Notes under the pieces: generated by a model
What the model was told of the DNA's origin: nothing
Database searches by the model: none
Seen by the model: the letters and a program-made list of their open reading frames with translations, nothing else
DNA from: Diatrype stigma
Lineage: Eukaryota; Ascomycota; Sordariomycetes; Xylariales; Diatrypaceae
Direction of reading: 5' to 3'
NCBI GenBank assembly: GCA_022225965.2
Contig: JAKJXP020000112.1
Location: 62,001-126,000, forward strand
Length of the DNA: 64,000 bases
Shown here: in pieces, positions 1 through 13,890 of the stretch
Layout of the letters: the number at the start of each line of letters is the position of its first letter
Numbering within the stretch: position 1 is the first letter of the stretch
Translations under genes and position numbers: made by a program

Positions 1-487
1 ACGTGAAATTCCAGCAATTGATGATAAGCGGCGCTCCCTCGCGGATCATGAGCCCGAACTGGATCGGCATCGCGTTCTTGGTCTCTGTGATCCAGCTCAT
101 CCATTCATCAATGAAGAACGCATCGAAGATCTCGCACAGCAGCCGGCAATATCTGCAGTTATTCTTCGGAAGCCCGGTCTTCGGATCGACTTCTCTACAC
201 TCCAACAATTTCTTTGTCGACAATTCAGCTAGGACCAGCGTGGGAACAGAACCGACCTCCTTCCTCCGGGCAGCGAGTTCGGACTCGGTGAAGTGACGCC
301 AGGCGGCCCCCGCTCTGCCAAAGGTATCCTCATGGTTGTAAGGCTGGAGGTTGTTGCATAACAGACAAACCCCATCTCTCATGCTCTTATATTGGCGTGA
401 AGTATAGTGCCCGGCCCATACCGTCGTGTCAGCTGCCCACTTGACACCCTTGGCAATATCTTGGGCAGCTGCAAAGAAGCCCGGCAT
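1..487 (-). CDS. HET-like (heterokaryon incompatibility type) protein, N-terminal part, cut by window edge
   Basis: An open frame of 162 codons runs from an ATG at 487 to the window edge without a stop or an obvious intron, so only the N-terminus is present. It starts MPGFFAAAQDIAKGVKWAAD and later has paired cysteines (CLLCNN, then CRYCRLLCEIF) followed by DEWMSWITETKNAMPIQFG and LMIREGAPLIINCWNF. Cysteine pairs with this kind of W-rich segment, placed before the HET box, are what I know from N-termini of many Pezizomycotina HET-domain proteins; the HET box itself would lie outside the window. Such proteins trigger cell death when genetically different hyphae fuse. The frame is certain to be coding; the family call is from memory of the N-terminal pattern and is moderate. 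Confidence 0.6.
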   Translation of the reverse strand, partial: MPGFFAAAQDIAKGVKWAADTTVWAGHYTSRQYKSMRDGVCLLCNNLQPYNHEDTFGRAGAAWRHFTESELAARRKEVGSVPTLVLAELSTKKLLECREVDPKTGLPKNNCRYCRLLCEIFDAFFIDEWMSWITETKNAMPIQFGLMIREGAPLIINCWNFT

Positions 488-1037
488 TCTGGTTCCAGTC
501 GGTCTGAAGACCTATGTTTCTGAATTCACTAAAAAACTCTTGCGGCGAAGGTAAGCTCCGTTATTCTACGTGGAGTTTGGGAAGAAGTTTGTGGGGAAAA
601 TGAGAAATTCCAGGATTGAAGGTCCCGAGGGGGTGCCGCACCAGCGCCAAGGCTCAGCCGCACCAGCAGTGCCCACGTTCTAGACTTCGTGCATCCTAAG
701 ACCACATGATCTTCTCGGAGAGGCGATCTCTTCGGACATAGCCGCTTCGTCTGAAATCATGATTGACCAATGGTGGTTGTGGTAACCCACGAATGCTAAC
801 TGGATATTAGCTGCTCGGGGGTTGCCACAACGGACCAGGTCCAAACTGCCCAACGGCAGTTGAGGATCTCACGCTGTAGGGCATTGATAGGGTCGTAGAT
901 ATTTACACTGTTCAGCACCTTCGTAGGTGCTTCTGCCACTGTATATTATACATCCCTATGTTCGGCTCCCATGTAAGGGACGGTGGGTGGGCAGGACATA
1001 TCCGTAATATATCATGGTAAACACGTTCCGTGGTCAC
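488..1037. other. intergenic, 5' of the HET-like gene and 3' of the GH3 gene
   Basis: No coding frame or structured element was recognised here. It should hold the promoter of the minus-strand HET-like gene and the 3' end of the beta-glucosidase transcript. Confidence 0.5.
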
Positions 1038-3660
1038 CTAGACCTCGAGTTTATGTGTCAACCTGATATCTCTGCTACTTGCCCCTACGAATATGGTGTA
1101 ACTTCCTTCCTGTACCAGCCAACTCTGAGAGACTACATCCCAGACGCTGAAATCTCTCCTGGTGAGCTCGAAGTGGACGGGGGCCGATTCTCCCGGGCCC
1201 AAGGCCACCTTGTCAAACCCACGAAGCTGCTTCGGAGGGCTGCCCGGGATCGCAAGATAGAGCTGCACGACTTCCGCCCCTTCTACCAAGCCCGTGTTAG
1301 TAACCGTAGCTTCTACCGTCGCAACGACCTTCCATAGTCCTTCATCGTTGTCGCTCGTCGCATCAGTACCAGATGATGCCGCAAGCGCCGGCGCATCAAC
1401 CGAGAGTTCCGCGTATTCGAAACTGGTGTAGCTGAGCCCAAACCCGAATTCGAACCGAGGTGTGGCGTTTCTGGCATCGAAGTCCCGATAGTCGACATAC
1501 ACGCCCTCGGTAAAGTCACACTGCGGGTTGTAGTCGTCGGCTGTGCGGTTGCATGGGGCATACGGGTGATAGTCGCTCTCATTCCGTGCTAGAGTGTACG
1601 GCAGTTTCCCGGAAAAGCCTGCTTCGCCGTACAGAAGCTTGACCAAGGCTTGTCCGCTGTCTTGCCCCGGGAGATGCGCGATGATGGTAGCCGTCACGTT
1701 GGGATGGTCGATCCATTGGTCTACGAGTCGAATCCCAGCAGCATGGATGGTGACGATCGTGTTGCTGCACTTCGATGCAACACTGAGAACCAAGCCGTCG
1801 CTGAAGTCATCATGCAGGCCGGCCCGATCCCATCCCTCGGTTGCCATCGCATTGATAAAGACGAGGCAAGCTTCGGAAGCGCCATTGACATCAGGGTCTG
1901 GCGAGCTGAGATCCCAATTAACCCAGGTCCCGTCAACAGCGGCCCGCTGAGAGAGGGCACTAAGTGGCTAAGAATGCGTCAGTTGTGCTGAATCTAGACC
2001 GCGGGGAACATGTAGAATCATGATTCTTACATCGATGATGAAAGCTGGGGCGTTCGCACCAGCTCTCCCTCCGGTGACGATCGTGCCTCCCTTGGCAGCC
2101 TGGTCAAACCGGATCCCTTCCGTACCCAGGACCGCCTGCCCCAGCTCAGGCTGGGAGTTGTAGCCCAGTTGAAATAGTGTGTCTGTGTTCTTGGTTGCGG
2201 GAACTGTTGCGTCGTAGCCGTAGACAGAGATCATTTTCAACGGCCCCTTGAAAGGAAGCGCGTCGTTCTGATTCTTGACTAGGACGTGCCCCGCAATAGC
2301 CCCTTCCATTATTATAGGCCTAGACTCGGGCACACGAGCATCTATAGCTTCGTGAGGATCAGTCAGATTCTTCATCCCAATACCTGGTGTCGCGAAGTCC
2401 GTGTTGTTTTGGCCCACGAGGAACCATGCTGCAAGGATCCTAGAGCGATTTGGCTTAGTGAAGCCCTCAGCCATGTTCGAGAATTATACGTACCTAGTAG
2501 CCATGTCTGTAACTCTGGCATCGCTTACAGAGCCATTGTGAACAGCTTCTGTCAGATTGTCTCCCCAGTTTCCACCATACGGCATGACCATGTCCAGCCC
2601 AGCCGATGCACTGTCTAGACTGTGTTGAGCATTCCAGTCAAGCATCACAAACCCCTCGAAAGACAACTCGGTCTTGAGAATGCCATTCATTAGCTTGCTG
2701 TTCTTACAGCCATATGTACTGTTAATCCGGTTGTACGAGCACATGACGGATCCAACGCCGGCTTTTACACCATCCATGAAGGGCCACGCGTAAAGCTCGT
2801 GTAATGTCTTATCGTCGATGTTAGCAGAAGTAGCTTCGACGCCATTGTAGGGCCTTCTGAGGGTCTCTTGCTCATTAGCAATAAAGTGCTGTGTAAACCC
2901 AGTTAGCAGAGGAACCCTCGGCCTGATGAACTGTGTGGTGGCAATAGACCTTCAAACAAGCGATTACACCGGCATCCTGATGACCAGTTATTGTCTCTGC
3001 GACGAGTTGACCGGATAAATAAGGGTCGACGCTGAAGCCTTCCCAATTCCGTCCTCCAAGAGGCGTTCTGCCGAGTGGACCGGCGTTTGGCCCTAGCGGT
3101 ATGTTTACTGGACTGATGTGAGTTCATACCTACAGCGAGTGGAATAAGTAGGTAAGGCGATGCTGAGCTCACCTCCTTTGGCCTTGAACTCTTTGCCCAT
3201 GAAGTAGCCCCGTTGATAGGTCAAGTTCCTGTCCCAACTCGCGCCGACATGGATTCCAGACGCGTAAGAGTTGACCATGTCCGTAGCTCTCACCCCGTTA
3301 CCGGCGTCATGGAGACACATGCCTGGCCAATGAAGCCGGGGCACCGACCCGGAGTTTCCAGCGCAAACATTGTCGGTCGTCAAGAAGCCTCTGGTAACAT
3401 TGACCTTTTCTTCCAGCGTCATTTGATCGACTAGATCCCGGGCACTAACGTAAGCCCCCGCCCATTTTCCAGACCCTTTGCCGGGCGCTATAAAGTTCGT
3501 TAACGAATGGGACAGCCACTGGGAACGGTGTCGCGTTGCACGACTTACGTGTTGGGTATACGGGAGGTGACTGGGCATAGACATCGCTATCGGACAGGGC
3601 TGAAACGGATGCTGATAGCACAAGGGCGCTCCACGAAGCGGATATCCACGAGACCCTCAT
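1038..3660 (-). CDS. secreted GH3 beta-glucosidase, six exons, 772 aa
   Basis: Exons on the minus strand: 3549-3660, 3173-3487, 2950-3107, 2494-2888, 2031-2439, 1038-1967; all phases close and introns are 54-65 bp. The protein opens with a signal peptide ([21 protein letters not shown]). The GH3 barrel follows: [36 protein letters not shown], the KHFIANEQE motif around residue 195, and the nucleophile Asp at about 279 in [12 protein letters not shown]. The usual serine before that Asp-Trp is leucine here. The second domain has the QYLAxPG-type and [12 protein letters not shown] signatures, and the C-terminus is a fibronectin III-like domain ([12 protein letters not shown]). It cleaves terminal glucose from beta-linked oligosaccharides such as cellobiose outside the cell. 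The third intron starts with a weak GTCTAT donor. Very sure of family, less of exact substrate. Confidence 0.9.
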
Positions 3661-4953
3661 GATCGCTGTACGGTCGTTCGCAACTTGGATGTGACAACCT
3701 GGCAAGCATGGCCACAGTCCACAACGCTTTTACACCGGGGGTTATCTCCGGATCTTATATCACAACGGAGCCGTTGTGTGCAACGGAAAACGGCGTCATG
3801 TCAAGCCCCTGGCAGCATGGCCAAGACCCGTTTGTATTACTCACAACGCGGGGTGGCGCGCGTGATGCAGATTTGTATTCTCACCGCCCACTCCCAAGCA
3901 CGCACACTGCAGACTGCCGAACGGGAACGTTTGCCGGAACGGCGCTAGCGAGGACCTGCTGCCAGGACAGTGAGAATTTCATACAGGGGTTGCCGTGGTG
4001 CCTGCGATACGCATCGGGTTTATGTTGGTTGTTGGCTGTTGGCTGTCAAGGCTGGCCCTGCGGGGGTGCTCCCTGCACTGCATGCGAGTTACATAGGTAC
4101 TCCTATTTACTAGGTAGTTATAGTAACTCTCAAACTCTCCGTTGGCGTTGACCGGGAACTCTAACGACAAATGAGGCAATCTTGCCGCATCGCGCCGCCA
4201 GTTCAGGGGCAAGCTGGCCTGGGAAAAGTTCGGGCATTCCATAAGCCTCACTTAGCGCCTTGGTGCTAATAGCATGTCAAAGGCGTGTGTGTATATTGGA
4301 GCAAAGCGCGGTTGCGATGGTTAATCTGAGCTTACCTGTGATATATTATGGTTCGCATGATGTCATACGGAGCGAAGAGGTGATTCTTCGGGGTAATTCA
4401 CAAGCGAAAATGACGTCCAGGGGATTGACGTTATGGAGATCAACATCGGACTGCGCCCGACGAACCGAGCCCCAGGCGCTAGGCAACTTGGACAAGGCAA
4501 CTTGGACAACGTTTGCCAAGCTCGGGTTTACGAAAACAGAGCGAGAACATCACTGGATCACCATGCTTCATACTGGAGCGTAAGACGCAAGCAAGCCTTG
4601 TCTCCGCGGGAATTTCCATTACATACACGCGCGCGAGGGTTTACTCTTCTTCAGATTGTTTCAGCTTGTTACCTATTCTCATGTCCCACTCTTTCAACAT
4701 GATTTCCGGCATCACGCGCAGACGCAGAGTGAGTGAGTGAGTGAGTGAGTAAGGGATGGCACAAAACAAAATAGCATCATATAGCTTGTTTTGAGTACTT
4801 AAGGCTGGTGGAACAAGACCAGTACCACCTTAGATTTCACCCCAACAGATGTCCCTCAGTTACCAGCCTTGTGTGCGTACAATTCCGTGGGTAGACATCG
4901 TTCCCAGATACAATGCACTGGGTTACTTCAAAGCCTATCTGTTCCTTGCATGC
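3661..4953. other. intergenic between GH3 and GH30 genes
   Basis: About 1.3 kb that should contain the GH3 promoter (left) and the GH30 3' end (right). Apart from a short GAGT microsatellite I see no supported gene; the small frames here show no family motif and no consistent splice partners. Confidence 0.5.
4727..4750. repeat. (GAGT)6 microsatellite
   Basis: Six perfect tandem copies of the tetranucleotide GAGT lie between the GH30 3' end and the GH3 promoter. Confidence 0.95.
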
Positions 4954-6608
<1,655 letters not shown>

Positions 6609-7572
6609 CGTAACGGTTTACAAAACCAAATCACAGCTGTATAAATTGCGTGGGCGCTGATCTCTGCATGGGAAATCGTTCAGCTCGTATTGCAGTGCGA
6701 CCAACTCGACTTGGTGCTAGTTTATATAATCAATTGTGCCGATAGCTCGATCGACCCCACGAGCGGATGCATCCCAGAAATACCCATGTACATGCTTGCC
6801 TTTTCGGCATTTCATACAAAGGCCACAATATACCAAGACCCCAAGACCTTTTGCCGCGATACCTGGAACGAGATCACCTGCCAGACCAGTGGGCTGGAAT
6901 AGTCCTGGTACCGGGACTAGCCGGTACCTTCAGCTTCCTGGCATCATGACGGACAGCGCGCCAAGATATTCTTGGATAGCCGGGATATTTACTTAATATC
7001 GCGATCGTTCTGGCCTCTTCAAAATCTAGAAACATCACGGAGAGGAGGTCCGTAACGACGAAGGGCTTGCCCTTTCGACATTACCCGAGCTGCGGTTAAT
7101 ATCGACCGTCTACCAATCACAGCCGCCCCACTCATACAATAGGGGTTTCTTTGCTGTCCCGTTTAAGGATTCGGTGGATTCGAATAGCAACAAGACTGGT
7201 ATAGATCCGTGCCTGAACAGTATGATGAAAGCTGTTTTCTTATAGGCCTACAACCATCTTCGTGATCTGACAAACCACAGGTACATCCGCCACTCCTCTC
7301 GGGGGACAGTCGAAGATATGGTCCAAACCGGTTCTTTCTATGGTATTGTCTTATGTAAAGCAGCCTGCATATCAATACCCGTATGCATTGGATCAATGAT
7401 CATTTAATGCTTGAACTGTTCCTCGGCGATTAAGCACCTGGTTTTCAACGAAATATCTACATCGACTCCGTGGAGTATTGCCGAACTAGCACCGAATGCG
7501 ACGAGATTACGTTGGTCTGTATCACACTGGCTGGTGTATGCTGTCAAATATAATTCGAAAACCAAACAAGCT
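6609..7572. other. intergenic between GH30 promoter and aminotransferase 3' end
   Basis: The left half should be the GH30 promoter. No coding potential beyond chance frames was found. Confidence 0.5.
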
Positions 7573-9057
7573 TCACTGCTTGCGAACAACTAAATCAATA
7601 GCCCGGGCTACTTGAGCAACATTCCCACTGGTCACTGTGATGTACATCAGAATATTGCCAACAAGGCGGTAGCTTATTGGACTTACAGCCAGGGATGGAG
7701 GCTCTGCCGCTTGGTAACAAGTATATATGATATTCCTCCTGTAGGGACTGGACTTGATGTTCCTCTAGCCCCGTATACGAGAACATTCCGATCTAGTAAG
7801 GAAAGAGCTTAGCATGCCGTTCAGGAAACACCTACGTCTGCAGTATCGTGAGCTCACTTACTTGAGAAACGATATGGCCCCAGTCCCCGGGCGTCCCGAG
7901 CCGTTGTAGCTCGGCATACAGGGCCTCACGCATGCTTCTGATGCGCGCACTCATCGTCTTGAGGTCGCCCTGCCACTGTTCTCGAAGCCGGTCATCACTC
8001 AGTACGGTTGCGACGATTCTGCAGCCGAACGAGGGGCTCGAGGACACCTCCGATCGCATGATGCGTACGAGCTGGGACTGGATAGCTGGCTTCAGCGAAG
8101 AATTGCGGGTCAGCAGGTGGAAAGCCCCGACTCGTTCTCCGTACAGACCGAAGTTCTTGGAGAACGACTGGGCGAAGCCGATCTCCAACGAACTGCGACT
8201 CGCGAAGTGGCGGACGGCCCATGCGTCCTCGTCAGGGTCGCCGGACGCGAATCCTTGGCTATCATAGTTATCCAACTGTCAGCATGTCTTCGTCTTCATC
8301 AGAGCAGTATTACCAATCATCATCGTACTATGCACAGTCGAAGAAGGGCACAAGGCCCTTTGCCTCGCACACGTCGGCGATCTGTGACCATTGGCTCTTG
8401 CTCGGATCAAGACCTGTGGGATTATGCGCGCAGGCCTGAAGGATAACCACATCTCCCTTTTCGGCTTCGTTCTCCAGCTTGCCGATCATGCCGGAAAAGT
8501 CGAGAGACCGGGACCCCGAATCGTAGTACGGGTAGAACTTCCTATGCACGGTCGGACCAGCGCATTCCCATATCACCGAATGGTTGACCCACGAAGGATC
8601 CGAAATCCATGCGGTTCGAGGCTTGATGGTATTGACAAGGAACACAGCTCCGACGTGGCATGCCCCAGTGCCCGAGACGGTTTGAATCGTGCACAGCCTG
8701 TCCCCTAATTCTCGAATTAGGTCTCCAAACAGGAGCTCACGAGACACTTCGAGATAGGGGGGGAATCCGCCGAATGGAAGGTAGTCGTGATTATCAGGAA
8801 GAAGTGGGATTGCCTTGTCTTATTGTCAGTTCCAGATGCGATCTATCTTTAGATGGTAAGGCCATTCCGCTGGATACCTTCTTGACCGACGACAGTGTCC
8901 AGGGCTGTGCGTTGTCATCTCTGTAGACGCCTGCGCCAAGGCTCACTTTGTCGGGATGAGGATCGCTAGCAAACGCTGCGAGGACCTTGAACGCATCGTC
9001 GTATGGACTGAATTCGACGGAGTCAAAGATCGACGACGGATAATTGGTGCTCCCCAT
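7573..9057 (-). CDS. aspartate/aromatic-type class I aminotransferase, five exons, 409 aa
   Basis: Exons: 8878-9057, 8329-8813, 7862-8258, 7687-7792, 7573-7634; introns 52-70 bp. It transfers an amino group between an amino acid (aspartate or similar) and 2-oxoglutarate, using PLP. Motifs: VSLGAGVYRDDNAQPW near the start, TVSGTGACHVGAVFL, the ACAHNPTGLDPS loop, FFDCAYQGFASGD, and the PLP lysine at about 256 in AQSFSKNFGLYGERVG. The end, GMFSYTGL and LLPSGRASIPGLTSGNV, needs the last two short exons and matches the family. The start is taken at the ATG before GSTNYPSS; an in-frame ATG at 9117 would add a hydrophobic 20-residue leader. No clear mitochondrial signal, so probably cytosolic. It is next to, and in the same direction as, the 5-oxoprolinase gene, which would supply glutamate. 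Confidence 0.88.
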
Positions 9058-9640
9058 TTCTTTGAAGTAACTTATCGGTATAAGACTGACAACTAGAATC
9101 CCCAGTCCAAGTTCCAATCCAATAGTGAATTGTCAAGTCGCAGTTATATGCTCCGTCCTTACACTGTCCCAATCGGCATCCCATTAAGGAGCCGATCTAC
9201 CAATGCTCGACGGGCTACTGTGCGACAAAGCACCGGGATCCGCTTCCCGAGTCCGGCTTACATGTTGATCTTACCTCCTAGTTCTAGGGGGTGTGAAAAC
9301 GGGAAAGGCTTCATACATGTACATATCAGATGAATCCGATCATGCAGGCTGTCGATTTTCTTGTTGCAATGAGCTGTGACCCTTCGCTATCAGATACTAA
9401 CGATTATGAGAATTACTAGATACAGTTCAGTGAATACCTCTACTTTCTAGTTGCAGAGAAAGCTAGACGGTCACCCGAGCATATCACAATAATTCTCAAC
9501 GGCCGAGTGAGTACGTGATGAACTCTGCATACCTACGCTGTGTAGCGTGTCTACATATTGTAGTGCCCTGATGAAATAATACAAATGTAGATAGACCTAA
9601 CCCCATACCGTTATAACAATGCATGCATAGAGGATAATTC
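9058..9640. other. intergenic, promoter of the aminotransferase gene
   Basis: About 580 bp upstream of the aminotransferase and downstream of the oxoprolinase stop codon. No gene was recognised. Confidence 0.5.
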
Positions 9641-12600
9641 CTAATTTGACGCTCCCATCGCCTCCCTTTCAGCGACACTACCATTTGCCCGAAATACCGC
9701 ACCGCCATTCACAAACTTTCCATTCGTGTGCTTAACCTCAGCCTCTTCGGCCGGGATGAATTCCTTCTCCGGGTTCGGATCCGGGCCGTACGCGCCACCT
9801 CCTGGCGTCATGATCACGATCCGGTCGCCCGTGTTCATCTCCGTGGTCGCCTTGCCGCCGAGGCTGATCGTCCGCGTGGTCCCGTCCACGGGGTCGATAC
9901 GGTGCCACAGGTTGACGCCCCTGCCGCCTTCGCCGCCGCCCGCCATGCCGTAGGGCGGGATCACGCGCCGCTCCGACAGGATGCTGACCTGCATGGGGTG
10001 ACGCAGCTCGATGTCGCGGACGCAGCCGTCGCCGCCTCGGCGCAGCCCCTTGCCACCGCTGCCGCGGCGGATGGAGAACTCGCGCAGCAGCACGGGGTAG
10101 CGTTTCTCGAAGGTCTCGGGGTCCGTGATGCGCGTGTTGGTCACGTTGGTGTGGACGCCGGACTGCCCGTCCCACGTGGGGCCGGCGCCCGCGCCGCCCG
10201 CGATCGTCTCGTAGTAGCCGAACCCCTTGGTGACGTTGCCGTGCTCGTCGGTGCCGCCGTACCCGAAGGTCAGGTTGTTGCACGTGCCCTGGCTGGCGGC
10301 CGCCGCCCGGAACGCCTTGAAGATCAGGTCCACGATCCGCTGGGAGGTCTCCACGTTGGACCCCACCGTCGCCGCCTTGAGGCTCGGCGACAGGATCGTG
10401 TTCGGCGGGCAGTACACCTCGATAGGCGCGAGGCAGCCCTGGTTCAGCGGGATTTCCGACGAGATCATGCACCGCAGGCAGTAGATGATGCCGGAGAACA
10501 TGACGGCAGGTGGTGTGTTCTGATGAGGATCATTGGTTAGCATGGCCCTAGTTCATCTTATGATCAATGCCAATATTACTTACCAGGTTGTTGAACGCTT
10601 CCGGTCCAGTACCAGTGAAGTCAAACTTCGCCGAACCGTCCTCCCCATTGATTATAACTTTCAGCGCCAAAGCTGTCCCGTCGTCCAAGTAATCGACGGC
10701 TTGGAGGGGATGTCCCTCGAAGCGCTTGCTAAACGTCTTCAGGAGGGAGCGCACAGCCTCCTCGGCGTTCCGCTGGATAGCCTCCATGTAGAAGCGAACG
10801 ACCGGCCAGGTGTATTCCCGGACTAAGGCCTGGATCAAGTGGATACCCCTATTGTTGGCCGCGACAGCTGCCTTCAAGTCGGCGATGTTGTCCTTGAGCG
10901 TTCTTGTGCCACTGCAGCCAGGGAACTTTCCAGGCTTGACATAGAGTTCTTCTACCAGACCTTCTTCGTCAAACACACCCTCCTTGACCATTTTAAAGGA
11001 CTCGATGGCGGCACCTTCTTGCCATAACTCCGTAGAGTTAGGCGGCATGGAACCAGCTAGGATTCCGCCAATGTCCGCATGATGGCCTGAAAGACGAAAA
11101 GTCAGCATATGTACAAAGTGATACATCTCGTGATCAAAGCTCACCCCTATTAGCTACGAAAAATAATATCTCCGTTGGGTTGTCGTTATCATCGAATACA
11201 GGCGTAGTAACAGTCAAATCCGGTAGATGTGTTCCGCCCGCGCAAGGGTGGTTTGAGAGGACGACATCGCCAGGCTTCAGTCCCTCCTTACCCCTATATT
11301 TGTCGGCCTGGTATCGAATTGCAGTGCTCATGGAGCCAAGATGTCCTGGAATATGAGGAGCATTTGCTACTAAGCCACCTGCGGCAGAAAACACAGCGCA
11401 GGAGTAGTCCAGGCGCTCCTTGATATTTGTCGAAATGGACGTTTTCTGTAGCGTTCTACCCATCTACACGATGTTAGTGTCACTCCAACAAGCAAGCACC
11501 CTTGCTATGTCAACGTACCTGCTCTGCGACAGACATAAACCGATGTCCGAAGACCGACAATTGAATGGGATCAACATCGTCGGTCCCAATGACTTTGTTC
11601 TTCGTGCTGACTATATCTAGGATGAGGTGCTCGTCCAGGACGATAGCCTCGCTGTCATCCTCGATGATGATGGTCTGAGTCTCATCAATAGCAACCGCAG
11701 GACCCTTTATCTTGGAATGCTTAGGCATGGCATTGATGTGGAATATCGCGGCATCAGTCCAACCGGTCGATCCGAAGTAGACTTTCCGCGTTGCCTTTGC
11801 TGTGGAAGGGTCGTTTACAGGGAAGCTGTCTGAATCTTTCAGTTGCTCGAACGGGTTGGATATCGGGACGTCCATCGCCTTTCCCACGCTGCGAACACGA
11901 ACGTCATCGACTAAGATGTCTCTAGGCTGGCTGAAGCCGAACTCGCGATGATGGCGCTCCACGAAGGCTGCCGCAAAGTCGCCATCTGTTGGTTCCGGGA
12001 TCATCAGCGCTGTGTCGCTACCCCTGTACCTCATGTTGAGGAAATGCTCATGCTCGATGCGGTGCGTCGGAATGCCTTGGGCTTGTAGATCCAACCCAGC
12101 CCTTTCCGATAGTACTTTCAGACGTTCCTGGATCCGTGCACTGGAGTCCGGACCGTACGCAGCAGATTCGGGCTCTTGCTTCTCGACGACGACATCTGCC
12201 AACGCCATGCCGAACGCGGACAGGATACTGGACAGTCTGTGGATCAGAACACGACGAATACCAAGGTGCCGAGCAATGGCAACCGCATGCTGGCCGCCGG
12301 CACCGCCGAAACTGGCCAAGTTATGCGACGCGGTCTCGAATCCTCGGCCTTCGCTCAAGCTACGGATCGGCCGCGCCATGGTCGCATTCGCGACCTCGAT
12401 GAAGCCCATGGCCACCTCTTCCGGGCTCAGCTTGTCGTCACCGTGCTTCTCGGCGTTGACCACCTCGGTCAGCTTGAGGAACTCCTTCTGCACCCTCTCG
12501 AAGTCGAGCTTGCGCGGGAAGTAGTCCGGCAGGATGCGCCCCAGGAAGTAGTTCGCATCCGTGATGGTGAGCGGTCCTCCGTTTCCGTAGCACGCCGGTC

Positions 12601-13890
12601 CCGGGAAGGCGCCGGCGGACTCGGGGCCGACCTTGAAGAGGCCGTTGCTCCAGAAGAGAATCGAGCCTCCGCCGGCGGCCACCGTGTTGACGTCCAGCTG
12701 CGGGCTTTGGATGGACACCTCGGCCGTCGTGCTCTCGAAGACGTGCTCCAATGTTCCGCCGTACCGCGAGACGTCCGTGCTCGTGCCGCCCATGTCGAAA
12801 CCCAGCACCGGGGTGCCCTCGGCGGGATCGTAGCAGGTCTTCGCGTATCCGATGACCCCGCCGGCGGGACCGGACAGAATCGCTCGCAGGCCTGTAAACT
12901 CCGTGAACTTCACCAAGCCACCGTGGGATTGGGACAGCAGTAGCTTGTTCGCGTGGTCGTCCAGCAGCTCTCCTTTGAAACTGCGCCGGAACCCCTCGAG
13001 GTAGGTCTCCGTGATCGGTGATAGGTATGCATCCGCGACGGCAGATTGGGCGCGGGGCACGATCTTGATCATGCTCTGGAGTTGTGAGGAGAGCGAGACC
13101 TTGAAACCCATCTCCTTGGCAAGCTCCCCTATCGCCAGCTCGTGGTCGGGGAAGTTATAGGAGTGCATAAGGGCCACGGCCAAACTCCGGAATCCCTGGT
13201 CCCATAGCTTCTGGAGGTCCTGTCTGACACTTTCCAGGTCTGGCTTCTTGAGAATGCGGAGCGGCTCGCCCGTAAGACCTTCAACCAACGCTGGATCACT
13301 GTCTATGTGAATAGGTTTGGGCTCGGGGTCTTCTGAAAAGCCCTCCGCCGTCACTCGTTCATCCACCTCGACAACGGTCTCATATAGCCTGTCCAGTTTC
13401 CGCACGGATAGATCAAACAGTTTTGGACGAGCTTGGTTGCCAATGATCAGGAGATCACGGAAACCCCGGGTGATGAGCAACGCGGTTCTCTCGCCTTTGC
13501 GTTCCAGGAGGGCATTGGTGGCAACTGTAGTTCCCATGCGTATGCTCTCCACTGGAGTGAGATCTAGTGGTGTTCCTTTCGGGATTTCTACCCCTGTGGC
13601 CTTCTCCAAAATCTGTCTTATGCCTTCCGTAGGGGCATCTTCGTACTCGTCGGGACACACCGACAGCAACTTAAAAACCAAGTCATTCTCATGACCGGGT
13701 ACCTGGGCCCAACTAAGAAGAGTATTTTTAGCAGATCGATCTTATGTTGGCCAAGATTTGCCATTCACATATCATAATGCGCTCATGATCTCTGAGGTTA
13801 ATGGTTTTGGAATTCTGAAACCTACAAGTCACAAAACGTGCCACCCCTATCTATAGCGATTCTTATCCCTGCTTCTGCGACTGAAGGCAT
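9641..13890 (-). CDS. 5-oxoprolinase / hydantoinase A-B fusion, five exons, 1319 aa
   Basis: Exons: 13826-13890, 11519-13712, 11145-11463, 10584-11086, 9641-10519. The short first exon encodes [20 protein letters not shown], with the DRGGTF phosphate-binding start of the family; the second joins as [19 protein letters not shown]. The N-terminal two thirds is the HyuA part ([55 protein letters not shown]). The remainder is HyuB ([39 protein letters not shown], then [20 protein letters not shown] near the end). This layout and length match eukaryotic 5-oxoprolinases, which use ATP to open 5-oxo-L-proline to glutamate in the cytosol. A related lactam or hydantoin substrate is possible. It shares an 835-bp divergent promoter with the MFS gene. 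Confidence 0.9.

Noticed and set aside
9058..9117. Alternative aminotransferase start at 9117 adding a 20-residue hydrophobic leader
   Set aside because: The family normally begins close to the chosen ATG and the extra segment does not look like a mitochondrial presequence.
9728..10540. 270-codon plus-strand frame and a 244-codon minus-strand frame over the oxoprolinase last exon
   Set aside because: Both overlap the conserved HyuB frame and have shadow composition.
12176..12943. 255-codon plus-strand frame inside the oxoprolinase gene
   Set aside because: Shadow of a well-supported HyuA coding sequence.
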